Source of the DNA: Acidobacteriota bacterium
GTDB lineage: Bacteria > Acidobacteriota > Terriglobia > Terriglobales > Acidobacteriaceae
Direction: 5' to 3'
Assembly (NCBI GenBank): GCA_021799405.1
Contig: JAJZAL010000133.1
Coordinates: forward strand, 1-14,394
DNA: 14,394 nucleotides
Shown here: in pieces, positions 6,729 to 13,879 of the stretch
Layout of the letters: the number at the start of each line of letters is the position of its first letter
How positions within the stretch are numbered: the first letter of the stretch is position 1
Position numbers and translations under genes: made by a program
The notes under the pieces: model-generated
The model's input: only the letters and a program-made list of their open reading frames with translations
The model's database searches: none
Told to the model about the DNA's origin: nothing

Positions 6729-8937
6729 TCGCGTGTATGGATGGCGGAAATGGGTGATCCTCACCGCTGCCGCACTAATTTTTCTTGGAGCGTTGCTGTT
6801 ATTCACCTTCATGCGCGGCAGGCGCACTGTGCTGCCTTACCGCGATTCATTTTCGTCAAACAGCGCAACTCAGTGGCAGGCCTTCGGAGGAGCTTGGCAG
6901 CTTAGTAACGGCACCATGTTCAACCGCTCTGACGAGCGTGGCGCAAAACTCATTGCCGGATCATCGGACTGGTCAGATTACAGGATGCAAGCGGACCTGC
7001 AGATGATCGGCAACGGTGGAGATATAGGCATCATTGTCCGTGCGGGCCGGGCGGAACGCGGCATTGATTCCTACAACGGCTATTACATCGGCCTCAGAAG
7101 CCTCGACTCGTCACTCGTCATCGGCCGCGCCGACTACGGCTGGCTGGAAGGTCATCCTGTTCCGATGCCCGGAGGGGTACAACCCTCCGTTTGGTATCGG
7201 CTGGTGGTCGTCGCCGTTGGCTGTCGCATCGCGGCTACTGCGACCAATATTGAGACCGGCCAAAAGGCATGGGCCGCATTCGAAGAAAACCCGTGCGTCA
7301 GGAAGGGCAAGATTGGCTTGCGGTCCATGGCAACCGGTGGCGCCTGGCGGAACATTTCTGTTGCGCGCGCAACTTTGCAGGATTGGGAATCCATTCGTGC
7401 CCATGCGGCCTTCGTGCAGCGCCCAATCTACCCAATCCGCGAGGCGGATTACAACAAGATGCGCGATGCCGATCTTGCCGAGAGCCATGGCCCGGAGCGA
7501 AACAACCATATCGGGATGATTCTTCTCTCCGGCAATCATCTAAGATCGGCGAAATTACACGAGCCGGAACTTGCGCCGATCGAAAACTTAAAGGAAGCTA
7601 TATGGCCAGGGCAGCAATTGAGAATTCGTGGTGTTGTAACGCTTATTGACCCGCTCTTCGTACAAGATTCTACCGGCGGCATTGCTGTAGAGGTCCGGAA
7701 GCCCGTGCTTCTGAATCTGGGCGACGAAGTAGAGATTACAGGTACACAGGTGAATTCAGGTTACGCCCCGAGATTTGAAGCGTCTGCCATCCGCCTGCTT
7801 TGGGACCGAACTCTCGTGGTTCCCCTTTCTATTTCCAGCACGCAGGCAGCCAGCGGAGCGTTCAATTCATCGTTGGTGGAAGTTCGCGGCTATCTGCGTT
7901 CAAAAGCGATAGCTTCCAAAGGAACAATCATTCTAAATATCAGTGACGCATCTCAATCTTTCACTGTTATCAGCAAGAGCCCGCTTTCTCTGCGCGACTA
8001 CAAGGGCTGGGAATCAGAAAGTTTGTTACGAGTTGATGGAGTTTGCGTGCTCGGTGAGCCGTTTTCCACTGGCGGCTCCGCCTTTGCCATCCTTACCCGC
8101 TCTACGGATGATATTCAGGTAATATCCGGACCGCCGTGGTGGAGCGGAGAACGGCTCTTGCGCCTGATCCTCCCCCTCATCCTGCTGGTAATTTTAGGAA
8201 TCGTTCTCTATATCCGGATCGAGCGCTGGAAGATGCGCGGAATCTTAGAGGAGCGCGAACGGCTGGCTCACGAGATGCACGACACCCTGGCGCAAAGCTT
8301 TGCGGGAGTTGGTTTCCATCTTCAGGGAATACGAAATACCCTTCGCAGTGGCAACTCGTCCAGCGCAAACAACCTGATGGAAAAGCTCGATCTGGCCTGC
8401 GATCTCGTAACGCAGACCCACCGCGAGGCAAGCGCAAATATCGCCGCCCTCCATCCGGATGCGGACGAGGGCCGTGATCTGCTCGTTGCGCTTGAACACT
8501 ATGCCATGCGAATGTTCAACGCGGTCGATCTTGCGGTCGTGGCGGCGCGGGAGGGTGCGCCGCGCGATCTCTCGCTCCCCGTCCGCGACGCGCTCTTTCA
8601 AATTGGCCGTGAAGCAATCACGAATGTTATCCGGCACAGCCGCGCCAGCCAGATTGCGCTGAGTTTGCGCTACGAATTCAAGTGGCTTGTACTTACGATT
8701 CGGGATAATGGGATCGGTTTCATCCCCAGCCAGCAGACCGGATTCGGTATGAGGACGATGCATAGCCGGTGTGAGGCAATCAGTGCTGAAATGAGTGTTA
8801 CCAGCACCCCCGGGTCTGGCACTACGATCTCAGTGCGTTCTCCATACGGTTTGCGGCTTACCTTTCTGGACTGGATCAGGCACGTCTGGAAACGGCAGCA
8901 AGCCATGCTCGGCAGTGCTTCCGCATCCAGCGATTAG
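6721..8937 (+). CDS. Membrane sensor histidine kinase, NarL/DesK-type, with composite periplasmic domain
   Basis: This 738-residue kinase has a first membrane helix at 11-31, a large extracytoplasmic part, a second helix at about 479-498 (LLRLILPLILLVILGIVLYI) and a cytoplasmic kinase core. The ectodomain begins with a concanavalin-like/LamG-type segment (about 41-217; WSDYRMQADLQM, YNGYYIGLR, VWYRLVVVA, GKIGLRSM), as found in carbohydrate-binding and glycan-active proteins. Two OB-like repeats follow (about 288-360, LRIRGVVT...FVQDSTGGIAVEV, and about 370-470). The core has a HisKA_3 dimerisation helix with LAHEMHDTLAQ (phospho-acceptor H520), an N box EAITNV (N635), DNGIGF (D662) and GFGMRTMHSR. 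It should autophosphorylate and pass phosphate to a LuxR-type regulator; the obvious partner is the convergent gene at 8978-9610. Overlap with the lipoprotein gene suggests the two proteins act together at the membrane. Confidence 0.9.
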   Translation: MNSRVYGWRKWVILTAAALIFLGALLLFTFMRGRRTVLPYRDSFSSNSATQWQAFGGAWQLSNGTMFNRSDERGAKLIAGSSDWSDYRMQADLQMIGNGGDIGIIVRAGRAERGIDSYNGYYIGLRSLDSSLVIGRADYGWLEGHPVPMPGGVQPSVWYRLVVVAVGCRIAATATNIETGQKAWAAFEENPCVRKGKIGLRSMATGGAWRNISVARATLQDWESIRAHAAFVQRPIYPIREADYNKMRDADLAESHGPERNNHIGMILLSGNHLRSAKLHEPELAPIENLKEAIWPGQQLRIRGVVTLIDPLFVQDSTGGIAVEVRKPVLLNLGDEVEITGTQVNSGYAPRFEASAIRLLWDRTLVVPLSISSTQAASGAFNSSLVEVRGYLRSKAIASKGTIILNISDASQSFTVISKSPLSLRDYKGWESESLLRVDGVCVLGEPFSTGGSAFAILTRSTDDIQVISGPPWWSGERLLRLILPLILLVILGIVLYIRIERWKMRGILEERERLAHEMHDTLAQSFAGVGFHLQGIRNTLRSGNSSSANNLMEKLDLACDLVTQTHREASANIAALHPDADEGRDLLVALEHYAMRMFNAVDLAVVAAREGAPRDLSLPVRDALFQIGREAITNVIRHSRASQIALSLRYEFKWLVLTIRDNGIGFIPSQQTGFGMRTMHSRCEAISAEMSVTSTPGSGTTISVRSPYGLRLTFLDWIRHVWKRQQAMLGSASASSD

Positions 8938-8943
8938 GCTGAT

Positions 8944-8987
8944 GGAAGATAGATGGCAGCCACCATCGCGCCTGCCTCTATCCTTCC
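8944..8987. terminator. Imperfect inverted repeat between convergent kinase and regulator genes
   Basis: GGAAGATAGATGGCAG (8944-8959) pairs with CTGCCTCTATCCTTCC (8972-8987): 15 base pairs with two single-base bulges (T8954 and C8983) around a 12-base loop. It fills the 40-base gap and includes the regulator's stop codon. As an inverted repeat it can fold in both transcripts, so a shared terminator or 3' stabiliser is likely. Neither strand has a T-run after the stem, so it is not a textbook intrinsic terminator. Confidence 0.5.
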
Positions 8988-9610
8988 TCCATACGCACAA
9001 GCCCCTGCTGCAGAGCTACGGCAATCGCTTCGCTCCGGTCTCGTACGCCGAGCTTTTCCAGCACGCTCACAACATGGTTGCGAACTGTATTCTCACTAAT
9101 GGAGAGTTCCTCTGCGATTTCATGATTCTTCATACCGCGCGCCACCAATTGAAGAATCTCCAATTCGCGCGTACTCAACGGCGCGCGGCTGAGCCTCTGC
9201 GCAAGCTGTTGCGCGATATGTGCCGGAATCCAGCGCTCGCCCGCATAAACTTTGCGGATTGCCTCGGTTACCTGCTCCAGGGAGGAACTTTTCAAAATGT
9301 ACGCCATCGCGCCTGCCTTCACGGCGCCAAAAACATCCTCATCGGAGTGGTACGTCGTCAGGACCACGGAGCGAACATTAGGGCAAAGGTGGCGCAGCTC
9401 AAGCAACATCGCCTCGCCGTTCATCTCCCTCATCCGCAAGTCAGCAAGAACAACGTCGGGCAAAACCAATGGTATTGCCTCCAATGCGTCCTTGCCACTT
9501 GCGGCCATTCCCACAACCTTCATATCCGGCTCGCTCTCAAGCATGGTCTTAAGGCCAAGCCGAACAACGGCATGGTCGTCAACGATGAAAATACGAATCG
9601 CTTTTCTCAC
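8978..9610 (-). CDS. NarL/FixJ-type response regulator with LuxR HTH
   Basis: This 210-residue two-domain regulator has an N-terminal receiver: acidic pair D11/D12 in IFIVDDHAVVR, phospho-acceptor D57 in VVLADLRM, T85, and K107 in AYILKSSS. The C-terminal LuxR-type helix-turn-helix is at about 143-205 (LSTRELEILQLVARGMKNHEIAEEL, then SENTVRNHVVSVLEKLGV). The start is a GTG, supported by AGGAG with a 5-base spacer at 9616-9620. It is convergent with the histidine kinase, 40 bases apart, and of the class that pairs with HisKA_3 kinases, so it is the likely cognate partner. It faces away from the TonB receptor gene across a shared 648-base gap and may control both. One oddity is DLRMRE, with Arg where most receivers have Pro after the phosphorylation site. 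Confidence 0.94.
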   Translation of the reverse strand: MRKAIRIFIVDDHAVVRLGLKTMLESEPDMKVVGMAASGKDALEAIPLVLPDVVLADLRMREMNGEAMLLELRHLCPNVRSVVLTTYHSDEDVFGAVKAGAMAYILKSSSLEQVTEAIRKVYAGERWIPAHIAQQLAQRLSRAPLSTRELEILQLVARGMKNHEIAEELSISENTVRNHVVSVLEKLGVRDRSEAIAVALQQGLVRMEEG

Positions 9611-9615
9611 TCTCG

Positions 9616-9620
9616 CTCCT
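9616..9620 (-). promoter_or_regulatory. Ribosome binding site for the response regulator
   Basis: Read on the minus strand, AGGAG lies 5 bases before the GTG at 9610-9608. It supports GTG as the start of the regulator. Confidence 0.7.
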
Positions 9621-9635
9621 GCAAGCGCAGAGCGA

Positions 9636-9641
9636 ATTTTA
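9636..9641 (-). promoter_or_regulatory. Candidate -10 box for the response regulator
   Basis: On the minus strand TAAAAT lies 25 bases before the GTG start, which would leave a leader of about 20 bases containing the Shine-Dalgarno. No good -35 hexamer is seen at 16-18 bases, so activation by a regulator, or chance, is possible. Confidence 0.28.
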
Positions 9642-9760
9642 TCCCATTTGGCCTCTCATCGGGCCGTATTCATGCAGTAGTCCTCCAGCACTATCTGAAA
9701 ATGCGCGTACTAGACCATTGACCTCCCTATCGCATCTTCCATAGCATCAATCCGCGCGAT

Positions 9761-9775
9761 CTTTCACTATGAAAG
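9761..9775. promoter_or_regulatory. Palindrome CTTTCA-cta-TGAAAG, candidate operator
   Basis: A perfect inverted repeat with 6-base arms and a 3-base spacer, 151 bases upstream of the regulator start and about 480 bases upstream of the receptor. Size and symmetry fit a dimeric regulator site, but no protein can be assigned. Confidence 0.3.
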
Positions 9776-9937
9776 CGTATTCAGGATAATGCTTGGCTTT
9801 CCACGTGATCACGTCTTTGTTGTTGCCGGTGTGATGGTCGTCCAGTGCCGGCGATGCCTTACGCTCACGCCTTCATACCCGCAACCCACTTGCTCCTGCG
9901 AGAAATCTTATGGCGCGTCAAAAGAAACCGAACTCTC

Positions 9938-9971
9938 GCTGGCAGGTATCAGTTGCCAGGATGCTGGCAGG
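9938..9971 (+). repeat. Direct repeat GCTGGCAGG with intervening inverted TGCCAG
   Basis: GCTGGCAGG occurs at 9938-9946 and 9963-9971. Between them TGCCAG (9954-9959) is complementary to CTGGCA in either copy. In RNA two mutually exclusive 6-base stems could form. It lies about 290 bases before the receptor start; function unknown. Confidence 0.35.
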
Positions 9972-10058
9972 CCGGCTCCGAAGCTGAGCGAGCACATATT
10001 TTTCGCTCTTCGCAGCACTCAGGCTCCTCGGAGGCGCTACATCCGCGGAGAGAACTCC

Positions 10059-10088
10059 TTGACAGCCAGACCAATGCCGGGATAGCCT
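10059..10088 (+). promoter_or_regulatory. Candidate promoter for the TonB receptor gene
   Basis: A perfect TTGACA (10059-10064) is followed after 18 bases by TAGCCT (10083-10088), a weak -10 with 3 of 6 matches. The predicted start near 10095 leaves a leader of about 160 bases. The weak -10 would fit a promoter that needs an activator. Confidence 0.3.
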
Positions 10089-10101
10089 TTCGACGCTGCT
10101 G

Positions 10102-10113
10102 GTAATGCATTAC
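10102..10113. promoter_or_regulatory. 12-base perfect palindrome GTAATGCATTAC, candidate operator
   Basis: This contiguous palindrome lies 14-25 bases downstream of the candidate -10 box and 145 bases before the receptor ATG. A site at this place relative to a start point would suit a repressor. The assignment is inference; only the palindrome is directly seen. Confidence 0.32.
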
Positions 10114-10245
10114 ATTCCTGCGTCTGCATTCATCCGCGAAATCCCCGGCGCGGGCAACGTAAGAACTCGGATGTCAGTTCACTGCGACATTCCGCCGGTC
10201 AGGACACACAGAGCAACAACTGCACTTAACAATCGAAAATCTTAT

Positions 10246-10251
10246 GGGAGG
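10246..10251 (+). promoter_or_regulatory. Ribosome binding site for the TonB receptor
   Basis: GGGAGG lies 7 bases before ATG 10259 and overlaps the upstream in-frame ATG at 10244. It therefore decides the start in favour of 10259, which also gives a standard signal peptide. Confidence 0.75.
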
Positions 10252-10258
10252 TCGAACT

Positions 10259-13200
10259 ATGCTGAAATCACAAAGAATTAGATTGCTTCTGGCAATCCTC
10301 GTTCCCCTTTGTCTGCTAACATACGGCCGCGCGCAACAACAAACGGGCGAACTGACTGGGCAGATCACGGATAGCAGCGGAGCTGTGATTCCAGGCGCAA
10401 CGGTGACTATCACCAACCCCGCCCGGGGAATTGCGGTTACTGTGACGACCAACGCGCAGGGTACCTATATTGCGCCCTTGCTCCCACCGGCCGACGGCTA
10501 TCAGATCTCGGCCTCTAAACCCGGATTTAAGGCCGTAATGCGCGAGGGCATCACCTTGCAGGTGGCGCAGGTAGCGCAGGTCAATCTCTCCCTGGTTGTC
10601 GGTTCCTCAACCGAATCCGTTGTAGTGAGCGGAGCTCCACCGCTGCTTGACACGCAGACCTCTTCCGCCGGACAGGTTATCGAGAAACGCACGATCGCAA
10701 GCCTCCCGCTCAACGGGCGCAGCACATTTCGACTTATTCAACTTACACCCGGGGTTACTTTCAACTCGTCAGCCTATGGCCAGTTCGGCGACGTGCCCGT
10801 TAATACGACCTGGGATACAAACTTTTCCATCAGTGGCGGCCAGGCTCAGAGCAATGAGATTCTCATAGACGGCGTGCCAAGCTCGGCTGGCTTTTTCGAT
10901 CAGATTACGACGATTCCATCGGTAGATGACACCGAAGAGTTTAAAGTTGAAAGCAATAACCTTTCGGCAGAGTACGGCAGGTTCACCGGCGGCGTCATCA
11001 ACGTCACCACGAAATCGGGCACGAATGCGGTACATGGGGACGCGTTTGAATTTCTTCGCAACTCGGCTCTTGACGCCAACGATTATATCGATAACAGCAA
11101 AGGGGTGAAGGTCCCGCCTTTCAGAATGAATCAATATGGCGGCACCCTTGGCGGCCCAGTTTTCCTTCCCAAGCTCTATGACGGCCGTAACAAGACCTTC
11201 TTCTTCGTTGACTACCAGGGGACGCGGAGAGCCCAGGGCACTACCTTCCTGGGAACTGTGCCGACCGCCTTACAGAGGACGGGTGACTTCAGCCAAACCT
11301 ACAATGCGAAGGATCAATTAGTAGCGATCTATAATCCCTTTTCAACGGAGCCCGATCCAAACCATCCGGGCCAATATATCAGGCAGGCATTTCCGAATAA
11401 CAAGATTCCCGCTGCGATGCTCGATCCGGTCGCGAAAAATATTATGAGTTACTACCCGTTACCAAACACGCAGGGGTCACCATTCACAAATACAAATAAC
11501 TTTTTGAGCAATGCCATGATGACGGTAACTCAGGATGCGGGGAGCGCCCGCATCGACCAGAACGTCAATGAGCACTATCATTTCTTTGGGCGGTTCGGAT
11601 GGCTGCTGACGAACCTGACTCAGCCCAATACCTTTGGAAATCTTGCGACTGGTGGCGCTGGCGCGGTAGGCACCACCCAATTTCATAACTGGTCATTTGC
11701 CTTCGACAATACCGTGACCATCAGCCCCACGTTGTTATTGACCGTAAACTACGGCTATGCGCGATGGTTTCAATCCCGTAAAACTCTGAGCTATGGATTT
11801 GATAATGCTAAGCTCGGGTTTCCATCGCAGTTTGTAAGCTCAATCAGGATTCCGATGTTCCCGACGATCAACATTACGACCTATAGCGGGATGAACGGCC
11901 AGAGCTATCTGCTGAATGGTAATGATTCGCATAGTCTGCTCACTTCATTGACTAAGATTCATGGACGGCATACGTTCATGGTCGGTACAGACGTACGCCT
12001 GCACCTCATTAACTTCTTTAATGTCGGTTCAAGCTCAGGCACGTTCAATTTCGCGCTTGCTCAGACACAGGGACCAAACCCGAATGTCGCAAGCGAGACT
12101 GCGGGCAATGCGTTAGCCAGCTTTCTTGTGGGAGCCGGCAGCGGGGGATCAATGCCCATCGGCTCCGGAAATGAGCTGAAAGACTGGTACGCAGCTATAT
12201 ATGCTCTGGATAACTTTCAGGTAACAAGCAAGCTAACCATCAACCTCGGCATTCGCTACGAGGAAGAGAGTCCTTACACTGACCGTCATAACCAGTTGGA
12301 TTATTTCAACCCAACAGTCGCAAGCCCGGCCAAGAATCCTTCGTTCCCCAACTTGACAGGTGGCCTTGTTTACGCAGGTGTAAATGGGGACCCTGCCAGT
12401 GTCTATAACTGGAACACGAATCAATTTACCCCGCGCGTGGGCTTTGCCTACACAATCTTCCCTGAAACCGTCATTCGCGGCGGCGCGGGCATAGTCTATG
12501 GACCTCTTGAGGTAAGTAATAACGCCGTTGGCTTCGTTCCGAACGCAGGCTTTAGTTCCACCACGAACTGGGAGACTTCGCTAAATGGTGGCCTCAATCC
12601 CTTCAATGTGTTGAGTAATCCGTATCCACAGGGGTTAGTTGCGCCTACCGGGAGTTCTCTTGGCGCCGGAACGTTATTAGGCCAGTCGTTGAGCGTGTGG
12701 GATGCTAATCCAAAGACCCCGGAAGCCTATCAGTGGAATTTCTCGATTCAGCGGCAGCTTCCCTCCGATATCCTGGCCGAAGTGGCCTATGTCGCCAGCC
12801 GCGGCCTGTATCTTGCCAATTCTTTCAACTTGAACTTCCTGAACCCGGAATACCTCAGCATGGGGACCGCATTACAAGCCAAAGTTCCGAATCCGTTTAA
12901 GCCCTTTGTGACGATCGGAGCCCTTTCACAACCCACGGTTACAAGACAGCAACTCCTCCGGCCCTTCCCTCAATTTACCGGCGTCGGGACGGAGAACACC
13001 ACTTGGGGAAGCTCAGACTACCAGTCGATGCAGGTAAAGATTAATAAGCGGACGACGCATGGAGTCAGCATGCTGGCAGCGTATACGCTTAGTAAGTGGA
13101 TCTCAAATATCGATCCGCAGGCTGCTCCTATCGGAACGTCGAATAACGCGTCCGTTCAGAACTGGTATGATCTTGCTGCCGAAAAATCGTTGTCGACAGA

Positions 13201-13759
13201 CGACATTCCACAGTCTCTCATCCTTAACGTGGTCGCTGATCTGCCTTTTGGTCAGGGTCGCCGCTTTCTGGGCGGCATCCACGGCCCCCTCGAGAAACTG
13301 GTCGGAGGCTGGAATGCATCCGGGATTTTGACGGAGCAGGCAGGGTTCCCTCTCGCTATGCACGCTCCGATCGTCGACGGTGGCAACCGGCCGAACGTTG
13401 TTTCTGGTGTAAGCCCTAAACTCTCCTCATCGCGCCCGGTCGCTGCGAAAATCGGCGAATGGTTCAATACAGCGGCATTTTCGCTTCCGGCGCCGTTTAC
13501 CTTTGGTAATGTATCGAGAACCGTTGATTCCGTGCGCGCGCCTGGAATTAGTAATTTGGATTTTGCCTTGGAGAAGAACACCCAGTTGATGGAGCGTCTG
13601 GCGATGCAATTCCGAGCCGAGGCGTTTAACCTTACCAACACACCGCACTTCGGCTTGCCCGATACAAACATGGCCGATGCCCAGTTCGGGCAGATCAACA
13701 CGGTGTTGCCTTCGCCGCCGCCCCGCGAGATACAGTTCGCGGTCAAGCTTATCTTCTAG
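10259..13759 (+). CDS. Oar-like TonB-dependent outer-membrane receptor with carboxypeptidase-regulatory domain
   Basis: The 1166-residue product is a large outer-membrane receptor of the kind greatly expanded in Acidobacteriota. It starts with a signal peptide (basic MLKSQRIR, hydrophobic core, probable cleavage after GRA at 25). A CarboxypepD_reg beta-sandwich follows (about 29-115; GQITDSSGAVIPGATVTITN, NAQGTYIAPLLP, GFKAV). A TonB-box-like ESVVVS is at 119-124, then a plug domain with SLPLNGRS, SNEILIDGVPS and TGGVINVTTKSGTN. The rest is a long beta-barrel rich in aromatic and Asn residues, ending REIQFAVKLIF with the terminal Phe used for outer-membrane insertion. Such receptors import large or scarce substrates, often glycans or peptides, using TonB energy. 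No SusD-like partner follows; instead a sulfatase begins 120 bases downstream, which suggests a sulfated substrate. The actual ligand cannot be read from the sequence. Confidence 0.93.
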   Translation: MLKSQRIRLLLAILVPLCLLTYGRAQQQTGELTGQITDSSGAVIPGATVTITNPARGIAVTVTTNAQGTYIAPLLPPADGYQISASKPGFKAVMREGITLQVAQVAQVNLSLVVGSSTESVVVSGAPPLLDTQTSSAGQVIEKRTIASLPLNGRSTFRLIQLTPGVTFNSSAYGQFGDVPVNTTWDTNFSISGGQAQSNEILIDGVPSSAGFFDQITTIPSVDDTEEFKVESNNLSAEYGRFTGGVINVTTKSGTNAVHGDAFEFLRNSALDANDYIDNSKGVKVPPFRMNQYGGTLGGPVFLPKLYDGRNKTFFFVDYQGTRRAQGTTFLGTVPTALQRTGDFSQTYNAKDQLVAIYNPFSTEPDPNHPGQYIRQAFPNNKIPAAMLDPVAKNIMSYYPLPNTQGSPFTNTNNFLSNAMMTVTQDAGSARIDQNVNEHYHFFGRFGWLLTNLTQPNTFGNLATGGAGAVGTTQFHNWSFAFDNTVTISPTLLLTVNYGYARWFQSRKTLSYGFDNAKLGFPSQFVSSIRIPMFPTINITTYSGMNGQSYLLNGNDSHSLLTSLTKIHGRHTFMVGTDVRLHLINFFNVGSSSGTFNFALAQTQGPNPNVASETAGNALASFLVGAGSGGSMPIGSGNELKDWYAAIYALDNFQVTSKLTINLGIRYEEESPYTDRHNQLDYFNPTVASPAKNPSFPNLTGGLVYAGVNGDPASVYNWNTNQFTPRVGFAYTIFPETVIRGGAGIVYGPLEVSNNAVGFVPNAGFSSTTNWETSLNGGLNPFNVLSNPYPQGLVAPTGSSLGAGTLLGQSLSVWDANPKTPEAYQWNFSIQRQLPSDILAEVAYVASRGLYLANSFNLNFLNPEYLSMGTALQAKVPNPFKPFVTIGALSQPTVTRQQLLRPFPQFTGVGTENTTWGSSDYQSMQVKINKRTTHGVSMLAAYTLSKWISNIDPQAAPIGTSNNASVQNWYDLAAEKSLSTDDIPQSLILNVVADLPFGQGRRFLGGIHGPLEKLVGGWNASGILTEQAGFPLAMHAPIVDGGNRPNVVSGVSPKLSSSRPVAAKIGEWFNTAAFSLPAPFTFGNVSRTVDSVRAPGISNLDFALEKNTQLMERLAMQFRAEAFNLTNTPHFGLPDTNMADAQFGQINTVLPSPPPREIQFAVKLIF

Positions 13760-13866
13760 GCGCCGCATAATGATGATTTGCGATGTGGGAACAGAAGAAG
13801 TATGGAATCTGATTGATCTCTGTTTCCTATTTATCGCGGTTTAGCAAGCAAGCAAAACTATAGGAC

Positions 13867-13871
13867 AGGAG
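13867..13871 (+). promoter_or_regulatory. Ribosome binding site for the sulfatase
   Basis: AGGAG lies 8 bases before ATG 13880 and supports that start. The 120-base gap after the receptor has no clear promoter or terminator, so co-transcription is possible. Confidence 0.7.
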
Positions 13872-13879
13872 TGACTGAC

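Larger units (their letters stand above)
9611..10258. other. Divergent intergenic region between regulator and TonB receptor genes
   Basis: This 648-base stretch shows no convincing gene on either strand; the open frames at 9789-10105 look like no known protein and lack Shine-Dalgarno sites. It holds two perfect palindromes (9761-9775 and 10102-10113), a 9-base direct repeat with an inverted partner (9938-9971), a regulator -10 candidate on the minus strand, and a TTGACA-type promoter candidate for the receptor at 10059-10088. Its size fits a control region for two divergent genes. A small RNA cannot be excluded. Confidence 0.55.

Noticed and set aside
8795..9721. Long open frame on the + strand (about 308 codons)
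   Set aside because: It lies opposite the response regulator and overlaps the kinase end; its translation has no domain-like pattern, while the minus strand gives a complete receiver-LuxR protein with a Shine-Dalgarno.
9718..9747. TTGACC-N18-TAGCAT promoter-like pair on the + strand
   Set aside because: It is more than 500 bases before the receptor and has no gene directly downstream; such matches occur by chance.
9789..10105. Two short overlapping + strand open frames between the regulator and receptor genes
   Set aside because: No Shine-Dalgarno, no signal peptide or recognisable motif, and odd residue composition; best treated as non-coding.
13788..13827. Hairpin GGAACAGA / TCTGTTTCC between receptor and sulfatase genes
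   Set aside because: It needs a bulge and a 23-base loop and has no T-run, so it is too weak to call a terminator.
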